From Gammaproteobacteria bacterium (lineage in GTDB: Bacteria > Pseudomonadota > Gammaproteobacteria > Steroidobacterales > GCA-2729495): DNA of 64,000 bases. The position numbers were made by a program, and so were the translations under genes. The notes beneath the pieces were generated by a model. It was given only the letters and a program-made list of their open reading frames with translations, was not told the DNA's origin and made no database searches. Of this stretch, positions 29,594-38,834 are shown one piece after another. The stretch is from the NCBI GenBank assembly GCA_030583605.1, contig CP129466.1, positions 1,123,001 through 1,187,000 of the forward strand, read 5' to 3'. How positions within the stretch are numbered: position 1 is the first letter of the stretch; each line of letters begins with the position of its first letter.

Positions 29594-30705
29594 GGCAGCG
29601 TCTGCACCTCGACGGAGAGCACCGCCGGCAGGTCGCGGACGATCGCCTTCCAGGTGTCGCCGGCGTCGGGTGAGGCATACACCTGCCCGCCGGTGGTGCC
29701 GAAGTACACGCCGCAGGGGTCGAGCCGGTCAACCGCCATGGCGTCGCGCAGCACGTTGACGTAGCAGTTGCGCTGCGGGAGGCCTTTCGTAAGCGGTTCC
29801 CATTCGTGGCCGCCGCTGCGACTGCGGTACACGCGCAGCCGGCCTTGCGGCGGAAAGTGCTCGGCATCGCTCTTGATCGGGACGACGTAGACCGTCTCCG
29901 GTTCGTGCGGGTGCACGTCGATCGGGTAGCCGAAGTCGCTCGGCAGATCCCCGCTCACCTCATGCCACGATGTGCCGCCGTCGTCGCTGCGCATCACGTC
30001 CCAGTGCTTCTGCATGAAGAGCACCTCCGGGCGCGAGGCGTGGCGCGCGATGCGATGCACGCAGTGGCCCACCTCGGCCGTCGGGTCGGGGATCTGCTCG
30101 GAGCGCAGCCCCTTGTTGACCGGCTGCCAGCTCGCGCCACCGTCGTCGGTACGGAAGGTGCCGGCGGCGGAGATTGCGACGTACATGCGCGACGGGCGCG
30201 CAGTGTCGAGCAGAATCGTGTGCAGGCACATGCCACCGGCGCCGGGCATCCAGGCCGTCCCCGACGGGTGAGTGCGCAGGCCCGCGAGCTCCTGCCACGA
30301 CTTGCCGCCGTCGCGCGAGCGGAAGAGGGCGGCATCCTCGACACCCGCATAAACCGTGTCGGGATCCGCGGCGCAGGGCTCGAGATGCCACACGCGCTTG
30401 AACTCCCAGGGGCGGGGGGTGCCGTCGTAGTACAGGTGCGTGCCGGCCTCGCCCTCGTAGGCGAACTGGTTGCCGACCGCCTCCCAGCGCCTGCCGCCAT
30501 CGTCAGAGCGCTGCATCACCTGCCCGAACCAGCTGCTCGTCTGCGAGGCGTAGATGCGGTCGGGCGCCGCCGACGAGGCGTTGAGGTGAAAAACCTCCCA
30601 GCCGCTGAAATGCGGACCGGCGACTTTCCAGCGCTTGCGCCTGCCGTCCGCCGTGAGAATAAAGGCACCCTTGCGCGTGCCGACCAGCACCCGGATCGTG
30701 CTCAT
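29590..30705 (-). CDS. Asp-box (BNR/sialidase-like) beta-propeller protein
   Basis: 371 residues made of repeated Asp boxes (S-x-D-x-G-x-x-W): [45 protein letters not shown] and SPDAGDTW. This predicts a six- to eight-bladed propeller as in sialidases and photosystem assembly factors, but no sialidase Arg triad is evident, so the annotation exo-sialidase would be unsafe. No signal peptide is seen. The ATG at 30705 ([15 protein letters not shown]) is the family start. It heads an operon with the MoaD/ThiS-like gene. Confidence 0.8.
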   Translation of the reverse strand: MSTIRVLVGTRKGAFILTADGRRKRWKVAGPHFSGWEVFHLNASSAAPDRIYASQTSSWFGQVMQRSDDGGRRWEAVGNQFAYEGEAGTHLYYDGTPRPWEFKRVWHLEPCAADPDTVYAGVEDAALFRSRDGGKSWQELAGLRTHPSGTAWMPGAGGMCLHTILLDTARPSRMYVAISAAGTFRTDDGGASWQPVNKGLRSEQIPDPTAEVGHCVHRIARHASRPEVLFMQKHWDVMRSDDGGTSWHEVSGDLPSDFGYPIDVHPHEPETVYVVPIKSDAEHFPPQGRLRVYRSRSGGHEWEPLTKGLPQRNCYVNVLRDAMAVDRLDPCGVYFGTTGGQVYASPDAGDTWKAIVRDLPAVLSVEVQTLP

Positions 30706-30756
30706 GGATCTTCCCCCGTCAGGGCCGTCCACGCCTAGTATAGTCGGGAACAAGCA

Positions 30757-31899
30757 GTGAGCTTCGCCCCGATGGCCGCCCTCTCGAACGACGAAATACT
30801 GCGTTACAGCCGTCACCTCGTCATGCCGGAGGTGACCCTGGCGGGCCAGCAGCGGCTGAAGGACGCGCGCGTGCTCTGCGTGGGTGCCGGCGGTCTCGGC
30901 TCGCCGCTCGCGCTGTATCTCGCTGCGGCAGGGGTCGGCACCATCGGGCTGGTGGAGTTCGACCGGGTCGACCTCACCAACCTGCAGCGGCAGGTCCTGT
31001 ATTCGACCGCCGACGTCGGCCGCCCGAAACTCGAGGCTGCACGCGAACGGCTGGCAGCGCTCAATCCCGAGGTGCGGCTCATCGCCCACCCGGTGCGCCT
31101 GTCGGGCGAGAACGTCATGGCGATCGTCCGCGACTACGACGTGGTGGCGGACGGCACGGACAACTTCCCCGCGCGCTATCTCGTCAACGACGCCTGCGTG
31201 CTGGCCGGCCGGCCGAACGTCTATGCCAGCATCTATCGCTTCGAGGGCCAGGTGAGTGTGTTCGACGCGCGTCGCGGGCCCTGCTACCGCTGCCTGTTCC
31301 CGGAGCCACCGCCGCCTGGGCTGGTGCCGTCCTGCGCCGATGGCGGCGTGCTCGGCGTGTTGCCCGGCATCATCGGCTCGTTGCAGGCGCTCGAGGTGAT
31401 CAAGCTCGTGCTCGGTATCGGCGAGACGCTGGTCGGCCGCTTGCTGCTGTTCGACGCGTTGTCGTGCTCGAGCCGGGAGCTGAAGATCGCGAAGGATTCC
31501 GGCTGCGCCGTCTGCGGTGACGCTCCGACGGTGCGTGCTCCTGTCGACTACGAGGCATTCTGCGGCTTGCCGGGCGGCGGGCTACCGGTGATTCGCGCCG
31601 AGGAGCTGGCGGCGCGCCAGCGCACCGGCGAACCCGTCGCGATCCTCGACGTGCGCGAACCCCATGAGCTCGACATCGCGCGCATTCCCGGTGCGACCGC
31701 CCTGCCATTGAGCGAACTGCCCGGGCGTTTGCACGAACTCGATTCCGCGCGTGACTACGTCATTGCCTGTCACGGCGGCCTGCGCAGCATGGAGGCGTAC
31801 TACCTGCTGCACAAGGCCGGCTTCCGGCGCCTGCAGGTGCTCGATGGCGGTGTCGATGCCTGGGCGGAGAAAATCGACCCGTCGATGGCGCGGTACTGA
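30757..31899 (+). CDS. MoeB/ThiF-type adenylyltransferase fused to rhodanese
   Basis: 380 residues. The N-terminal ThiF/E1 domain begins [17 protein letters not shown], has the nucleotide loop [17 protein letters not shown], the adenylation region [14 protein letters not shown] and two CxxC zinc pairs (CYRC, CAVC). From about residue 275 a rhodanese domain follows with active-site loop CHGGLRS. This is the MOCS3/MoeBR architecture: it adenylates the C-terminal Gly of a MoaD/ThiS/CysO carrier and then sulfurates it. GTG at 30757 is preceded by a weak GGGA; ATG at 30772 is an alternative. TATAGT at 30739 could be its -10. Confidence 0.9.
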   Translation: MSFAPMAALSNDEILRYSRHLVMPEVTLAGQQRLKDARVLCVGAGGLGSPLALYLAAAGVGTIGLVEFDRVDLTNLQRQVLYSTADVGRPKLEAARERLAALNPEVRLIAHPVRLSGENVMAIVRDYDVVADGTDNFPARYLVNDACVLAGRPNVYASIYRFEGQVSVFDARRGPCYRCLFPEPPPPGLVPSCADGGVLGVLPGIIGSLQALEVIKLVLGIGETLVGRLLLFDALSCSSRELKIAKDSGCAVCGDAPTVRAPVDYEAFCGLPGGGLPVIRAEELAARQRTGEPVAILDVREPHELDIARIPGATALPLSELPGRLHELDSARDYVIACHGGLRSMEAYYLLHKAGFRRLQVLDGGVDAWAEKIDPSMARY

Positions 31900-31914
31900 G
31901 CAGCCGCTGCGAAT

Positions 31915-32820
31915 TCACGCACGTTGCGCACGTGACCGCTCGCCGAGAAACAGCGGGCGCATGGCGGCAAACGCATCGCGCAGGAAGGCATAAGTCTTCG
32001 CCACCCGCGCCACCTCGCGCAGCTCGCGGTGCGTCAGGATCCAGTATTCGTAATCGACTGCGCGGATCACGGGGCTCAGTCGCACCAGGCCCTCGATGCC
32101 ATCGGCGGTGAAGCAGGACAGGATCCCGACACCCACACCCGCGCGTACCGCGTGGGCCATCGCGATGAAGGAGTTGCAGCGGAGCACGATCTGCTGTTCG
32201 TGGCCGTTTTCGCGCAGCCAGCTGGTGAAGCGGTACTCCGAAGGGTCGTCGTCGGGAGCAATCCAGGGCACCGTCGCGAGGTCCGGCGCGCTGCGCCGGC
32301 CGCGTGGCGCGAACCGCCGGGCGCCGTAGATTGCGTAGCGCACCGGCGCCAGCCGGTGCCCGATGAGCATGTCCGGCGGCGAGACGGTGTGCCGGATGGC
32401 GATGTCGGCGTCACGCTTGGTGAGATTGAGCGACGCGTGGGAGATCATCATCTCGACGCTGAGGCCGGGATGCGCCGTGCGCAGTCCGGCGAGTATGCCC
32501 GGCAGGACAGCGATTGCGATGGTGTCGGTGGTGGTGAGACGCACCGTGCCATGGACTTCGTGGTCCTGCTGCCAGATGCGCCGCTCGATGGCATTGATCT
32601 GGTCTTCGACCTGCTCGGTCTGGGCGACAATCCCGGCTGCAACCGGCGTGACGACGTAACCCTGCCGCTTGCGGTCGAACAGGCGCACGCCGAGGCCTTT
32701 CTCGATGTGCTCGATGCGCCGGAAGACCGTGACGTGGCTGACGCCGAGCGCGCGTGCCGCACCGGCAAGCGTGCCCGCGCGGTGCACCGCGAGCACATAG
32801 CGAAGATCGTCCCACTCCAT
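31915..32820 (-). CDS. LysR-family transcriptional regulator
   Basis: 301 residues. The N-terminal winged HTH (LRYVLAVHRAGTLAGAARAL then GVSHVTVFRRIEHIEKGLGV) is followed by a periplasmic-binding-like effector domain starting near residue 90 (GTVRLTTTDTIAIAVLPGIL). The ATG at 32820 (MEWDDLRYV) is the usual start; upstream in-frame codons are not LysR-like. It is divergent from the UrcA gene with a 163-bp gap, a common arrangement for a LysR regulator and its target, although a link is not shown. Confidence 0.92.
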   Translation of the reverse strand: MEWDDLRYVLAVHRAGTLAGAARALGVSHVTVFRRIEHIEKGLGVRLFDRKRQGYVVTPVAAGIVAQTEQVEDQINAIERRIWQQDHEVHGTVRLTTTDTIAIAVLPGILAGLRTAHPGLSVEMMISHASLNLTKRDADIAIRHTVSPPDMLIGHRLAPVRYAIYGARRFAPRGRRSAPDLATVPWIAPDDDPSEYRFTSWLRENGHEQQIVLRCNSFIAMAHAVRAGVGVGILSCFTADGIEGLVRLSPVIRAVDYEYWILTHRELREVARVAKTYAFLRDAFAAMRPLFLGERSRAQRA

Positions 32821-32983
32821 CTTCGTGCAAAAATGAAAAGCCGGGTTTCCGGTCTGTCTATACCGAACCCCTGCGCCACTGTCTAGCATCATCGCCAGCA
32901 CTCGGCTTGTGTGCTGGCGGCCACGGCATCGCCGTCCGCCACGCTACACGCGTTGCAGCAGTCCGGAGCAGAGGAGGCAGGTC

Positions 32984-33373
32984 ATGTCACCGATCGTCAC
33001 GTTCGCCAGGGGTTATCTGAACGCCGCACTAGCAGGGGGTCTCGCCGCGTGCACGCTGATCGGCGTGCCGGCATCCGGGGCTACGGCGGCGTCCGCCGGT
33101 GCGCCGGCCATCGTGGTCCGTTACGGCGATCTCGACCTCTCGCGTGAGGAGGGGCTGCGGGTGCTGTACCGGCGCCTGCGGCAGGCTGCCGCTCAGGTCT
33201 GCCGTCCCGAGGAGGGCCGCGACCTGACGCGACGGCGCCGGTCGCGCGAGTGCCGTGAGGCCGCGATCTCCGACGCCGTCGCACGTTCCGGCAACGCGCG
33301 CCTCAGCGCGATGCACGCTGCACGAGGCGCGTCGCGGGCGGCGCCACCGCTACGGGTGACGCGGTCTCATTAG
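32984..33373 (+). CDS. UrcA family protein
   Basis: 129 residues with an N-terminal signal peptide (AALAGGLAACTLIGVPASG). The mature part has the UrcA pattern: VRYGDLDLSREEGLRVLYRR, then AAAQVC, and a C-terminal half with a second Cys and ARSGNARLSAMHAA. UrcA proteins are small periplasmic proteins of unknown role, common in sphingomonads and some gammaproteobacteria. The ATG at 32984 follows GAGGAGGCAG. Confidence 0.82.
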   Translation: MSPIVTFARGYLNAALAGGLAACTLIGVPASGATAASAGAPAIVVRYGDLDLSREEGLRVLYRRLRQAAAQVCRPEEGRDLTRRRRSRECREAAISDAVARSGNARLSAMHAARGASRAAPPLRVTRSH

Positions 33374-33646
33374 CGGCATCTCGCGCCAGGCCCCGCCAGC
33401 AGCTACCGCGCGGGACCAACGCGTCGACTCCGTCGCGACGGCGCTCCGTGCCCGCAGACCGGCGAAGAATTATTTTTTCCTGGCGGCCGCGTTCGCCGGG
33501 ATGCGGCGATCATCCAGGCTCGGCTGATGGCGGTTTTCCCTGTGGGCGAAACCGGCGGATGCTTCGCGGCGCTTGCCCACAGATCTTTTCCGGCCGAATA
33601 TCCCTGCGGGCGGCGACGGGCATCGACGCGGAGCAGGTGAATCGCC

Positions 33647-34630
33647 ATGGGCAGGACGGGGACATGGGCAAGAGCGCATTGCTGGCGGCGGGCAATGCTC
33701 ATCGGGCTTGCGTGCAGTGCCGTCACGTTGATGAGCATTGATGCCGGTGCGCAGTCTGCCACCCCGGTAATGCCGGCAGATCATCCGCCGATGATGAAGG
33801 CCGGCACGTCGCCGGCTGCGCCGCGGCTCGCGTCCGATACGGTACTGGCACGCATCGATGGTGAGACGATTACAGCGGGCGAACTCGACGCCACCATCGG
33901 CGCAATGCGCGGTCCGGATCGTTACGAGTCCCGTTCGCCCGAGGTGGTGCGCGAGCTCCTTGATGCGCTGATCGACCGGCGCCTGATGGCGCGCGCGGCC
34001 AGGGCGGCCGGCATGAAACCCAAAGCGGCGCCGGCAGACAGTCCGGCATCGGAGCCGGCGGAGGCGGCGCTCGCCGAGGCGTTGCTGGCGCGCGAACTCG
34101 CTACCGTGCAGCCGCCGAGCGAGCAGGACATCGAGCGGTATTATCGCGAGCATGCCGCCGCATTCACGCTGCCGGCGCGCGTGCAGGTCACGCGCGTTGT
34201 GGCGGCTACAGCCGAGGCGGCTACGCGGGCGCGCGAAGAACTCCTGCGCGGCGCGACCGTGGATGCGCTGCGTACCGGCACGAACCCCGGGCTGCGCCAC
34301 GTCGAGACGCTCTGGTTGCAGGACACGCCGAAGAAGTCGCAGCTCGTGGCAATCGCGCTCGAACTGCAGAACGCCGAGGTCAGCCCCGTGGTCGCGGTGG
34401 CCACCGGCTTCGCGGTGCTGCGGGCCGAGCAGACCGAGGCGGCTCGGTTGCGACCGCTGGCCGAGGTTCGCGCGGGCATAGTGGCCGGGCTCGAGGCCGC
34501 GGCCCGCCAGCGCGCCGAAGCGAAACTGCGCCAGCAATTGCGCGCGTCGGCTCGTGTGACGATCGACGAAGCGGCACTAAGGTCATATTTACCGCCACCG
34601 GTGACGACCGAATCCGAGCCAGTCCGATAG
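33647..34630 (+). CDS. Periplasmic peptidyl-prolyl isomerase (SurA/PpiC-like)
   Basis: 327 residues. A signal sequence (MLIGLACSAVTLMSIDAGAQ) precedes a SurA-like N-domain (ARIDGETITAGELDATIG, ELLDALIDRRLMARAARAAG). The parvulin-like part is weak: PARVQVTRVVAATAEAATRA then TPKKSQLVAIALELQNAEVS and VVAVATGFAVLRAEQTEAA, which follows the last strands of a rotamase fold. It probably folds or escorts outer-membrane proteins. A later ATG at 33695 gives a more typical signal peptide length. About 270 bp upstream carry no gene. Confidence 0.78.
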   Translation: MGRTGTWARAHCWRRAMLIGLACSAVTLMSIDAGAQSATPVMPADHPPMMKAGTSPAAPRLASDTVLARIDGETITAGELDATIGAMRGPDRYESRSPEVVRELLDALIDRRLMARAARAAGMKPKAAPADSPASEPAEAALAEALLARELATVQPPSEQDIERYYREHAAAFTLPARVQVTRVVAATAEAATRAREELLRGATVDALRTGTNPGLRHVETLWLQDTPKKSQLVAIALELQNAEVSPVVAVATGFAVLRAEQTEAARLRPLAEVRAGIVAGLEAAARQRAEAKLRQQLRASARVTIDEAALRSYLPPPVTTESEPVR

Positions 34631-34830
34631 CGATAAATTTAATTTTTATCCGAGAGTTACGATCTTTCCCTGCCGCTTTCAAACGTTGTTCGTACGTATA
34701 ACTACGTATCGGCCTAAGTAGCCACCGTTGCGTTAAAAGCGGGTTGTCCTGTTGATATAACGTTAATACCAGCCTGGCCGCCGCATCGTCGGCGGCGCGG
34801 GGACAGTCGATCCGAACCAGGGGGGAAGCC

Positions 34831-36951
34831 ATGAATTCGGTTCTGGGTACACGTTCGCTCGCGGCACTCGCTGCGCTCTTTCTGCTGCCGTTTGCCAATG
34901 TCGCGCTGGCCGAATGCCGCGCGCCGGTGGCTTGCCTGGCCTGCCATACCTCCATGGGTTACCCGCCCGCGGAGGTCATCGAGGCGATGGCTCCGGCGAG
35001 TTGCGAGGTGGGTTTGTTCACCCGCGGCTTCAACCTGAGTAACCCGCGGTTCATTCATCGTACGGCGAAGATGCTCGACGGTCGCGTGCTGATCACAGGC
35101 GGGCAGTCGCAGAACGCGCCGACAGCGGTGATCACCACCTCCGTGGACATCTTCGATCCCGCCGACAACAGCATCACGCCGGCTGCGCCAATGACCGTAC
35201 CGCGCTGGTCGCATACTGCGACCGCACTCGCAGACGGGCGTGTCCTCGTGACCGGCGGGCGTACCGGTTCCACGTCGGCCACCGGCGTCGTCCTCGCCAC
35301 CGCAGAGGTCTACGATCCCGTAACCGACACCTGGACCCAGACCGCCGGGCCGATGAACGCTGCGCGCCGCAGTCATACGGCGACGCTGTTGCCGAACGGC
35401 ATGGTGCTCATCGCCGGCGGCGGCAACGGTGTGAGCACGTTCACCCAGCAGCCCATCCAGTCGGCGGAACTCTTCGATCCGGCGACGGGGATGTTCACAC
35501 TGGTCGGCAACATGGTGACGCCGCGGCTCGGGCACAGCGCCAACGAACTCAACGACGGCACCGTGCTGCTTTCGGGCGGTTCCTCGGGTACGGGAACGTT
35601 TTTCCCGACCAATGCCTCGGAGATCTACGACCCGGTGACGAATACCTTCACCGCCACGGCGCCCATGATCTATTCACACCTCGCCCAGATTCCCGGCAAG
35701 CTGCGGGATGGGCGAATCGTGCAGGGCTCCGCGTACTACAACCCGCCGCACAATTCGGCGGGCGGCATCATCACGAACGAGAGTGAAATCTTCGATCCCG
35801 CGACCCGTACCTGGACGTCGATCAACCCGATGTTCAAAAAGCGCATCGACATCGGCGCGCAGGGGTTGCTGGACGGGACCCTGCTGATTGCCGGTGGCGT
35901 TTCCACCAAGGTGGGAGCGGGCAACCTGACGTTCTTCCAGAACTCCTCCGAAGTCTACGACCCGGCAACCGGTAACTGGCAGCTCTCCGGGATCATGTCC
36001 ACCGGTCGCGACGAGTTCAGCGGCCTGACGCTGGATGACGGCCGGGTAATGATCTCCGGCGGCTTCGTCTCGCCGGGTGCCGTGCTGCTGAATTCGGTGG
36101 AGATCTATACGCCGGGCCTCAGCCAGCAGATCAAGGGCATGCAGAACGTGATCGCCGATCTGCCGAACAGCGCCTTCCAGGGTGGGCATGGCGGCCGCAC
36201 TGCGCTCAATGCCCAGGTCAATCAGGTCACCCAGAAGCTGAATAAGGGCGACCTGGCTGGTGCGCTCGACAAGGCGGAGAAACTGACGGGACGCATCGCG
36301 CAACGGTTGGTCGACCCGGCTGCCGAAGCGCGCCTGATCGCGATCAACCAGGTGTTGATCAACTCGCTGGTGGACAAGATCTCGCCGAATCTGTCGCCGA
36401 CGGTTGCGCCGGTTGCAGCACCGAGTTCTGGTGTCGAGCCGCTGCCCGTGAGCTTCACGGCCAACGCGGTCGATCCGGATGGCAGCATCGCTTCCGTGCT
36501 GTGGAAGTTCGGTGACTTCACCACCAGTACCGACCTCAATCCGAGCCATTCCTACCAGTGCAACGGCACCTATGTCGCCACGGTCGAGGTGGCCGACGAC
36601 CGCGGTGCCGTCGCCTCGGCGTCGGTGACGGTCACCGTGACTTCCTCGGGCGGCCCGTTGAGCTACGACTGCGATGTGCAGCCGGTGTTCAACCGCGTGT
36701 GCACCGGTTGCCATGGCGCTGCGCGCGGCCTGAGCCTGACGACCTGTGAAAACCTGCAGCTAGGCAGCGCCCCGCGACCGCGTCCGGTCGTGACGCCGGG
36801 AGTTAAGGAGACCAGCATTCTCTGGCAGCGCATCAACAGCACGACGGCGCCGATGCCGCCGGTCGGAGTCATGCTGCCGCAGAGTGAGCGTGATGCCATC
36901 GGCGCCTGGATCGACTCACTGAGCCCGGGCGATCCGAACTACTGCGACTGA
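34831..36951 (+). CDS. Secreted Kelch-repeat protein with PKD domain and two CxxCH heme sites
   Basis: 706 residues with a signal peptide ending NVALA. A first heme-binding motif CLACH is at 35-39. Six or more Kelch repeats follow, each with DGRVLITGG or DGTVLLSGG and EIYDPVT, forming a galactose-oxidase-like propeller (about 60-420). A helical linker leads to a PKD domain (about 520-605, VLWKFGDFTTSTDLNPSHSY). The C-terminal part has a cytochrome-like CTGCH at 624-628 and a possible Met ligand in APMPP. It may be a periplasmic or surface electron-transfer or sensing protein. An AT-rich upstream region holds its promoter; a strong terminator follows. Confidence 0.82.
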   Translation: MNSVLGTRSLAALAALFLLPFANVALAECRAPVACLACHTSMGYPPAEVIEAMAPASCEVGLFTRGFNLSNPRFIHRTAKMLDGRVLITGGQSQNAPTAVITTSVDIFDPADNSITPAAPMTVPRWSHTATALADGRVLVTGGRTGSTSATGVVLATAEVYDPVTDTWTQTAGPMNAARRSHTATLLPNGMVLIAGGGNGVSTFTQQPIQSAELFDPATGMFTLVGNMVTPRLGHSANELNDGTVLLSGGSSGTGTFFPTNASEIYDPVTNTFTATAPMIYSHLAQIPGKLRDGRIVQGSAYYNPPHNSAGGIITNESEIFDPATRTWTSINPMFKKRIDIGAQGLLDGTLLIAGGVSTKVGAGNLTFFQNSSEVYDPATGNWQLSGIMSTGRDEFSGLTLDDGRVMISGGFVSPGAVLLNSVEIYTPGLSQQIKGMQNVIADLPNSAFQGGHGGRTALNAQVNQVTQKLNKGDLAGALDKAEKLTGRIAQRLVDPAAEARLIAINQVLINSLVDKISPNLSPTVAPVAAPSSGVEPLPVSFTANAVDPDGSIASVLWKFGDFTTSTDLNPSHSYQCNGTYVATVEVADDRGAVASASVTVTVTSSGGPLSYDCDVQPVFNRVCTGCHGAARGLSLTTCENLQLGSAPRPRPVVTPGVKETSILWQRINSTTAPMPPVGVMLPQSERDAIGAWIDSLSPGDPNYCD

Positions 36952-36978
36952 TCCTCCTGCCTGCAGCGCGCGTCGGAA

Positions 36979-37011
36979 GGGCCGGATCGAATGATCCGGC
37001 CCTTTTTTTTT
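36979..37011 (+). terminator. Intrinsic terminator after the Kelch gene
   Basis: GGGCCGGATC (36979-36988), loop GAAT, GATCCGGCCC (36993-37002), then nine Ts. A textbook rho-independent terminator. GGTTCATCGCC of a repeat family follows directly. Confidence 0.93.
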
Positions 37012-37160
37012 GGTTCATCGCCGGTCGGCGGGAATGTCGTGGGTCATTGGTGGACGATGCGGTGGTCGCGCCCCCGGCGGCATCCGCCTCGCCAAGCACG
37101 ATGCGTCGCACGGTGCTTGGCGCCACGCCAGCACGCGGTGATCGTAACCCCGGGCACGCC
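37012..37160 (+). repeat. GGTTCATCGCCGA-family repeat, copy after the Kelch gene
   Basis: Starts GGTTCATCGCCGGTCGGCGG right after the terminator T-tract, then GGTGGACGATGCGGTGGTCG and CGCCCCCGGCGGCATCCGCC. Related copies are at 38615, 40733, around 55.8-56.4 kb and 26820 (minus). The second half shares CATCCGCCTCGCCA and GTCGCACG with 56080-56115. No gene is supported here or up to the GST gene. Confidence 0.6.
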
Positions 37161-37303
37161 GGCGGCAACGGCCCGACCGCAGCAGCCGCCCGGCCGGCTG
37201 GTTGAGGCAGCGGTCCGCCTTGCGGCATTCACCGGCGTTGACCGGGAGGCGGGCGCTGCGGGAACATGCGCACCTGCGCCGCAAGAACAATCGGAGAACA
37301 GTC

Positions 37304-37966
37304 ATGAAGCTTTACGGTTCCATCGCCTCGCCCTATGTCGCACGCGTCGTCATGTTTGCGAAGCTCAAGGGCGTGGATCTGCCGCTCGAGGAAGCCCCCG
37401 GGGGCGGCATTAAAAGCCCCGAATTCCTGAAGCTCAATCCGATCGGCAAGATGCCGGCGCTGGAGGTGGACGGGAAGGGCATCGGGGAATCCACCATCAT
37501 CTGCGATTACCTCGAGGATGTTTACCCGAAGCAATCGGGCCTGCCCGCGGAACCGCTCGAACGCGCGCGCAGCCGCCTCGTTGGGCGCATCACTGATCTG
37601 TATCTCGCCGTCCAGGTCGGACCACTGTTCCGGCACATGAATCCGGCCAAGCGTGATGCGGCTGCCGTGGAGGCCGCGGGCAAGGAGATCGTGAAGGTCT
37701 GCGGCTACCTCGAGCAGGTGATGGGTGCCGGGCCGTTTTGCGTCGGCGCGACACCGACTTTCGGTGACTGCGCACTCGGCCCGACCATCGCGATGACACG
37801 CAAGATCATCACCGCGGGTCAGTTCGACATTCCCGATCCGGTGGCGGGTGGCCGGCTGGCGACCTGGTGGAAGGCGATGGACAAGCACGCGGTGTGTGCC
37901 GAGGTGCTCAATGCGTATGGCACCGCCTTCGATGGCTTCATGAAGATGATGGCTGCACGGCGGTAG
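37304..37966 (+). CDS. Glutathione S-transferase family protein
   Basis: 220 residues with the canonical two-domain GST layout. N-terminal thioredoxin-like domain: MKLYGSIASPYVARVVMFAK, NPIGKMPALEVDG with the cis-Pro, and GESTIICDYLED for glutathione binding. The helical C-domain contains GAGPFCVGATPTFGDCALGP, the N-capping box region. Probably a cytosolic detoxification or isomerase-type enzyme; the substrate is not evident. The ATG at 37304 has GGAGAACAG before it. Confidence 0.9.
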   Translation: MKLYGSIASPYVARVVMFAKLKGVDLPLEEAPGGGIKSPEFLKLNPIGKMPALEVDGKGIGESTIICDYLEDVYPKQSGLPAEPLERARSRLVGRITDLYLAVQVGPLFRHMNPAKRDAAAVEAAGKEIVKVCGYLEQVMGAGPFCVGATPTFGDCALGPTIAMTRKIITAGQFDIPDPVAGGRLATWWKAMDKHAVCAEVLNAYGTAFDGFMKMMAARR

Positions 37967-37981
37967 GCTGGTAGAGCGCGC

Positions 37982-38000
37982 GCACCCGTAGCTCAGTTGG
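37982..38000 (+). repeat. Partial copy of the tRNA-Arg 5' end
   Basis: GCACCCGTAGCTCAGTTGG repeats the first 19 bases of the tRNA-Arg that starts at 38176, with further identity just upstream (CGC). The copy diverges in the D-loop. The 175 bases between are GC-rich with short inverted repeats and no gene. Confidence 0.75.
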
Positions 38001-38175
38001 GTGAGCGGCGGCGGCACGCAGTGCCGGGCCGGGCGAAGGGCCGGCCAGCCGCGAACGCCGCGAGCGTGCAAGCGAGCGGCCGGACCCGAGGTCCGCTTGC
38101 GGGCCGAGGGGAGCACCACGGCGCGCAGCGCCGTTGGCTTGCCTCGTGGTGAGAGATAATCGTGCTGCTTGGCGC

Positions 38176-38252
38176 GCACCCGTAGCTCAGTTGGATAGAG
38201 CACCTGGCTTCGAACCAGGGGGTCGGCGGTTCGAGTCCGTCCGGGTGCGCCA
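38176..38252 (+). tRNA. tRNA-Arg(UCG), CCA encoded
   Basis: 77 nt: acceptor GCACCCG pairs with CGGGTGC, discriminator G, encoded CCA. Anticodon stem CCTGG/CCAGG encloses CTTCGAA, giving anticodon TCG. T-arm is CGGCGGTTCGAGTCCGTCC. D-arm AGCTCAGTTGGATAGAGC is normal. Confidence 0.97.
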
Positions 38253-38358
38253 GACGGTTGACCCGGTCGCCCGGAAAGCATACCGTGGCGCCACGTTTGC
38301 CGGGGCGGCCTGGCCGCAGTGGCAAACGGAGTTATCAATCTATTGGAGTGCTTTTTAC

Positions 38359-38562
38359 GTGACTACCGGTACAGTGAAGTGGTTCAACGCCCAGAAGGGC
38401 TATGGTTTCATCCAGCCGTCCGACGGCTCCAAGGATGTCTTCGTCCACATCAGCGCGGTGCAGGCTGCCGGCCTGCCGACCCTGAACGAAGGGCAGAAGG
38501 TTTCCTTCGAAGTCGTGAATGAGCGCGGCAAGCCCGCGGCGTCGAACCTCAAAGCCGCCTGA
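38359..38562 (+). CDS. Cold-shock domain protein (CspA family)
   Basis: 67 residues: a single cold-shock OB fold that binds single-stranded RNA/DNA and melts mRNA structure. RNP1 is KGYGFIQP and RNP2 is VFVHISAV, both intact; TGTVKWFN is the classic start. The start codon is GTG at 38359, with TTGGAGTG upstream. The usual long cold-shock leader is not evident since tRNA-Arg ends 106 bp upstream. A strong terminator follows. Confidence 0.96.
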   Translation: MTTGTVKWFNAQKGYGFIQPSDGSKDVFVHISAVQAAGLPTLNEGQKVSFEVVNERGKPAASNLKAA

Positions 38563-38584
38563 TCGCGGTTCTGCGTTTCGACAC

Positions 38585-38614
38585 AAAGCCCCGGCTCGTC
38601 CGGGGCTTTTTTTT
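38585..38614 (+). terminator. Intrinsic terminator after the cold-shock gene
   Basis: AAAGCCCCGG (38585-38594), loop CTCGT, CCGGGGCTTT (38600-38609), continuing into a run of eight Ts. Confidence 0.92.
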
Positions 38615-38720
38615 GGTTCTGCGCCGATCTGCGGGAATGCAGTGGGTCGTCGCTGGACGATGCGGTGGTCGCGCTTCCGGCACGCAGCGGCCAGTTGATC
38701 GGCGTGATGCCTGCAGCTAC
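38615..38720 (+). repeat. GGTTCATCGCCGA-family repeat, copy after the cold-shock gene
   Basis: GGTTCTGCGCCGATCTGCGG starts right after the T-tract, then GGACGATGCGGTGGTCGCGC. It matches the copies at 37012 and 40733 along the first ~75 bases and then diverges. Confidence 0.6.
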
Positions 38721-38834
38721 CGTGGCGCCGGCGCACTCGATGAAGACCCGTCCTTTCACTCTTTGTCTGCCTGCCCTCCGCGATGATGGCCCGGTGCGGT
38801 CGTCCGCCGTGCCTGCAGACCACGAACGCCAGCG

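Noticed and set aside
37229..38338. Long minus-strand open frame across tRNA-Arg and the GST gene
   Set aside because: It reads antisense to a clear GST gene and to tRNA-Arg; the [14 protein letters not shown] part is tRNA antisense.
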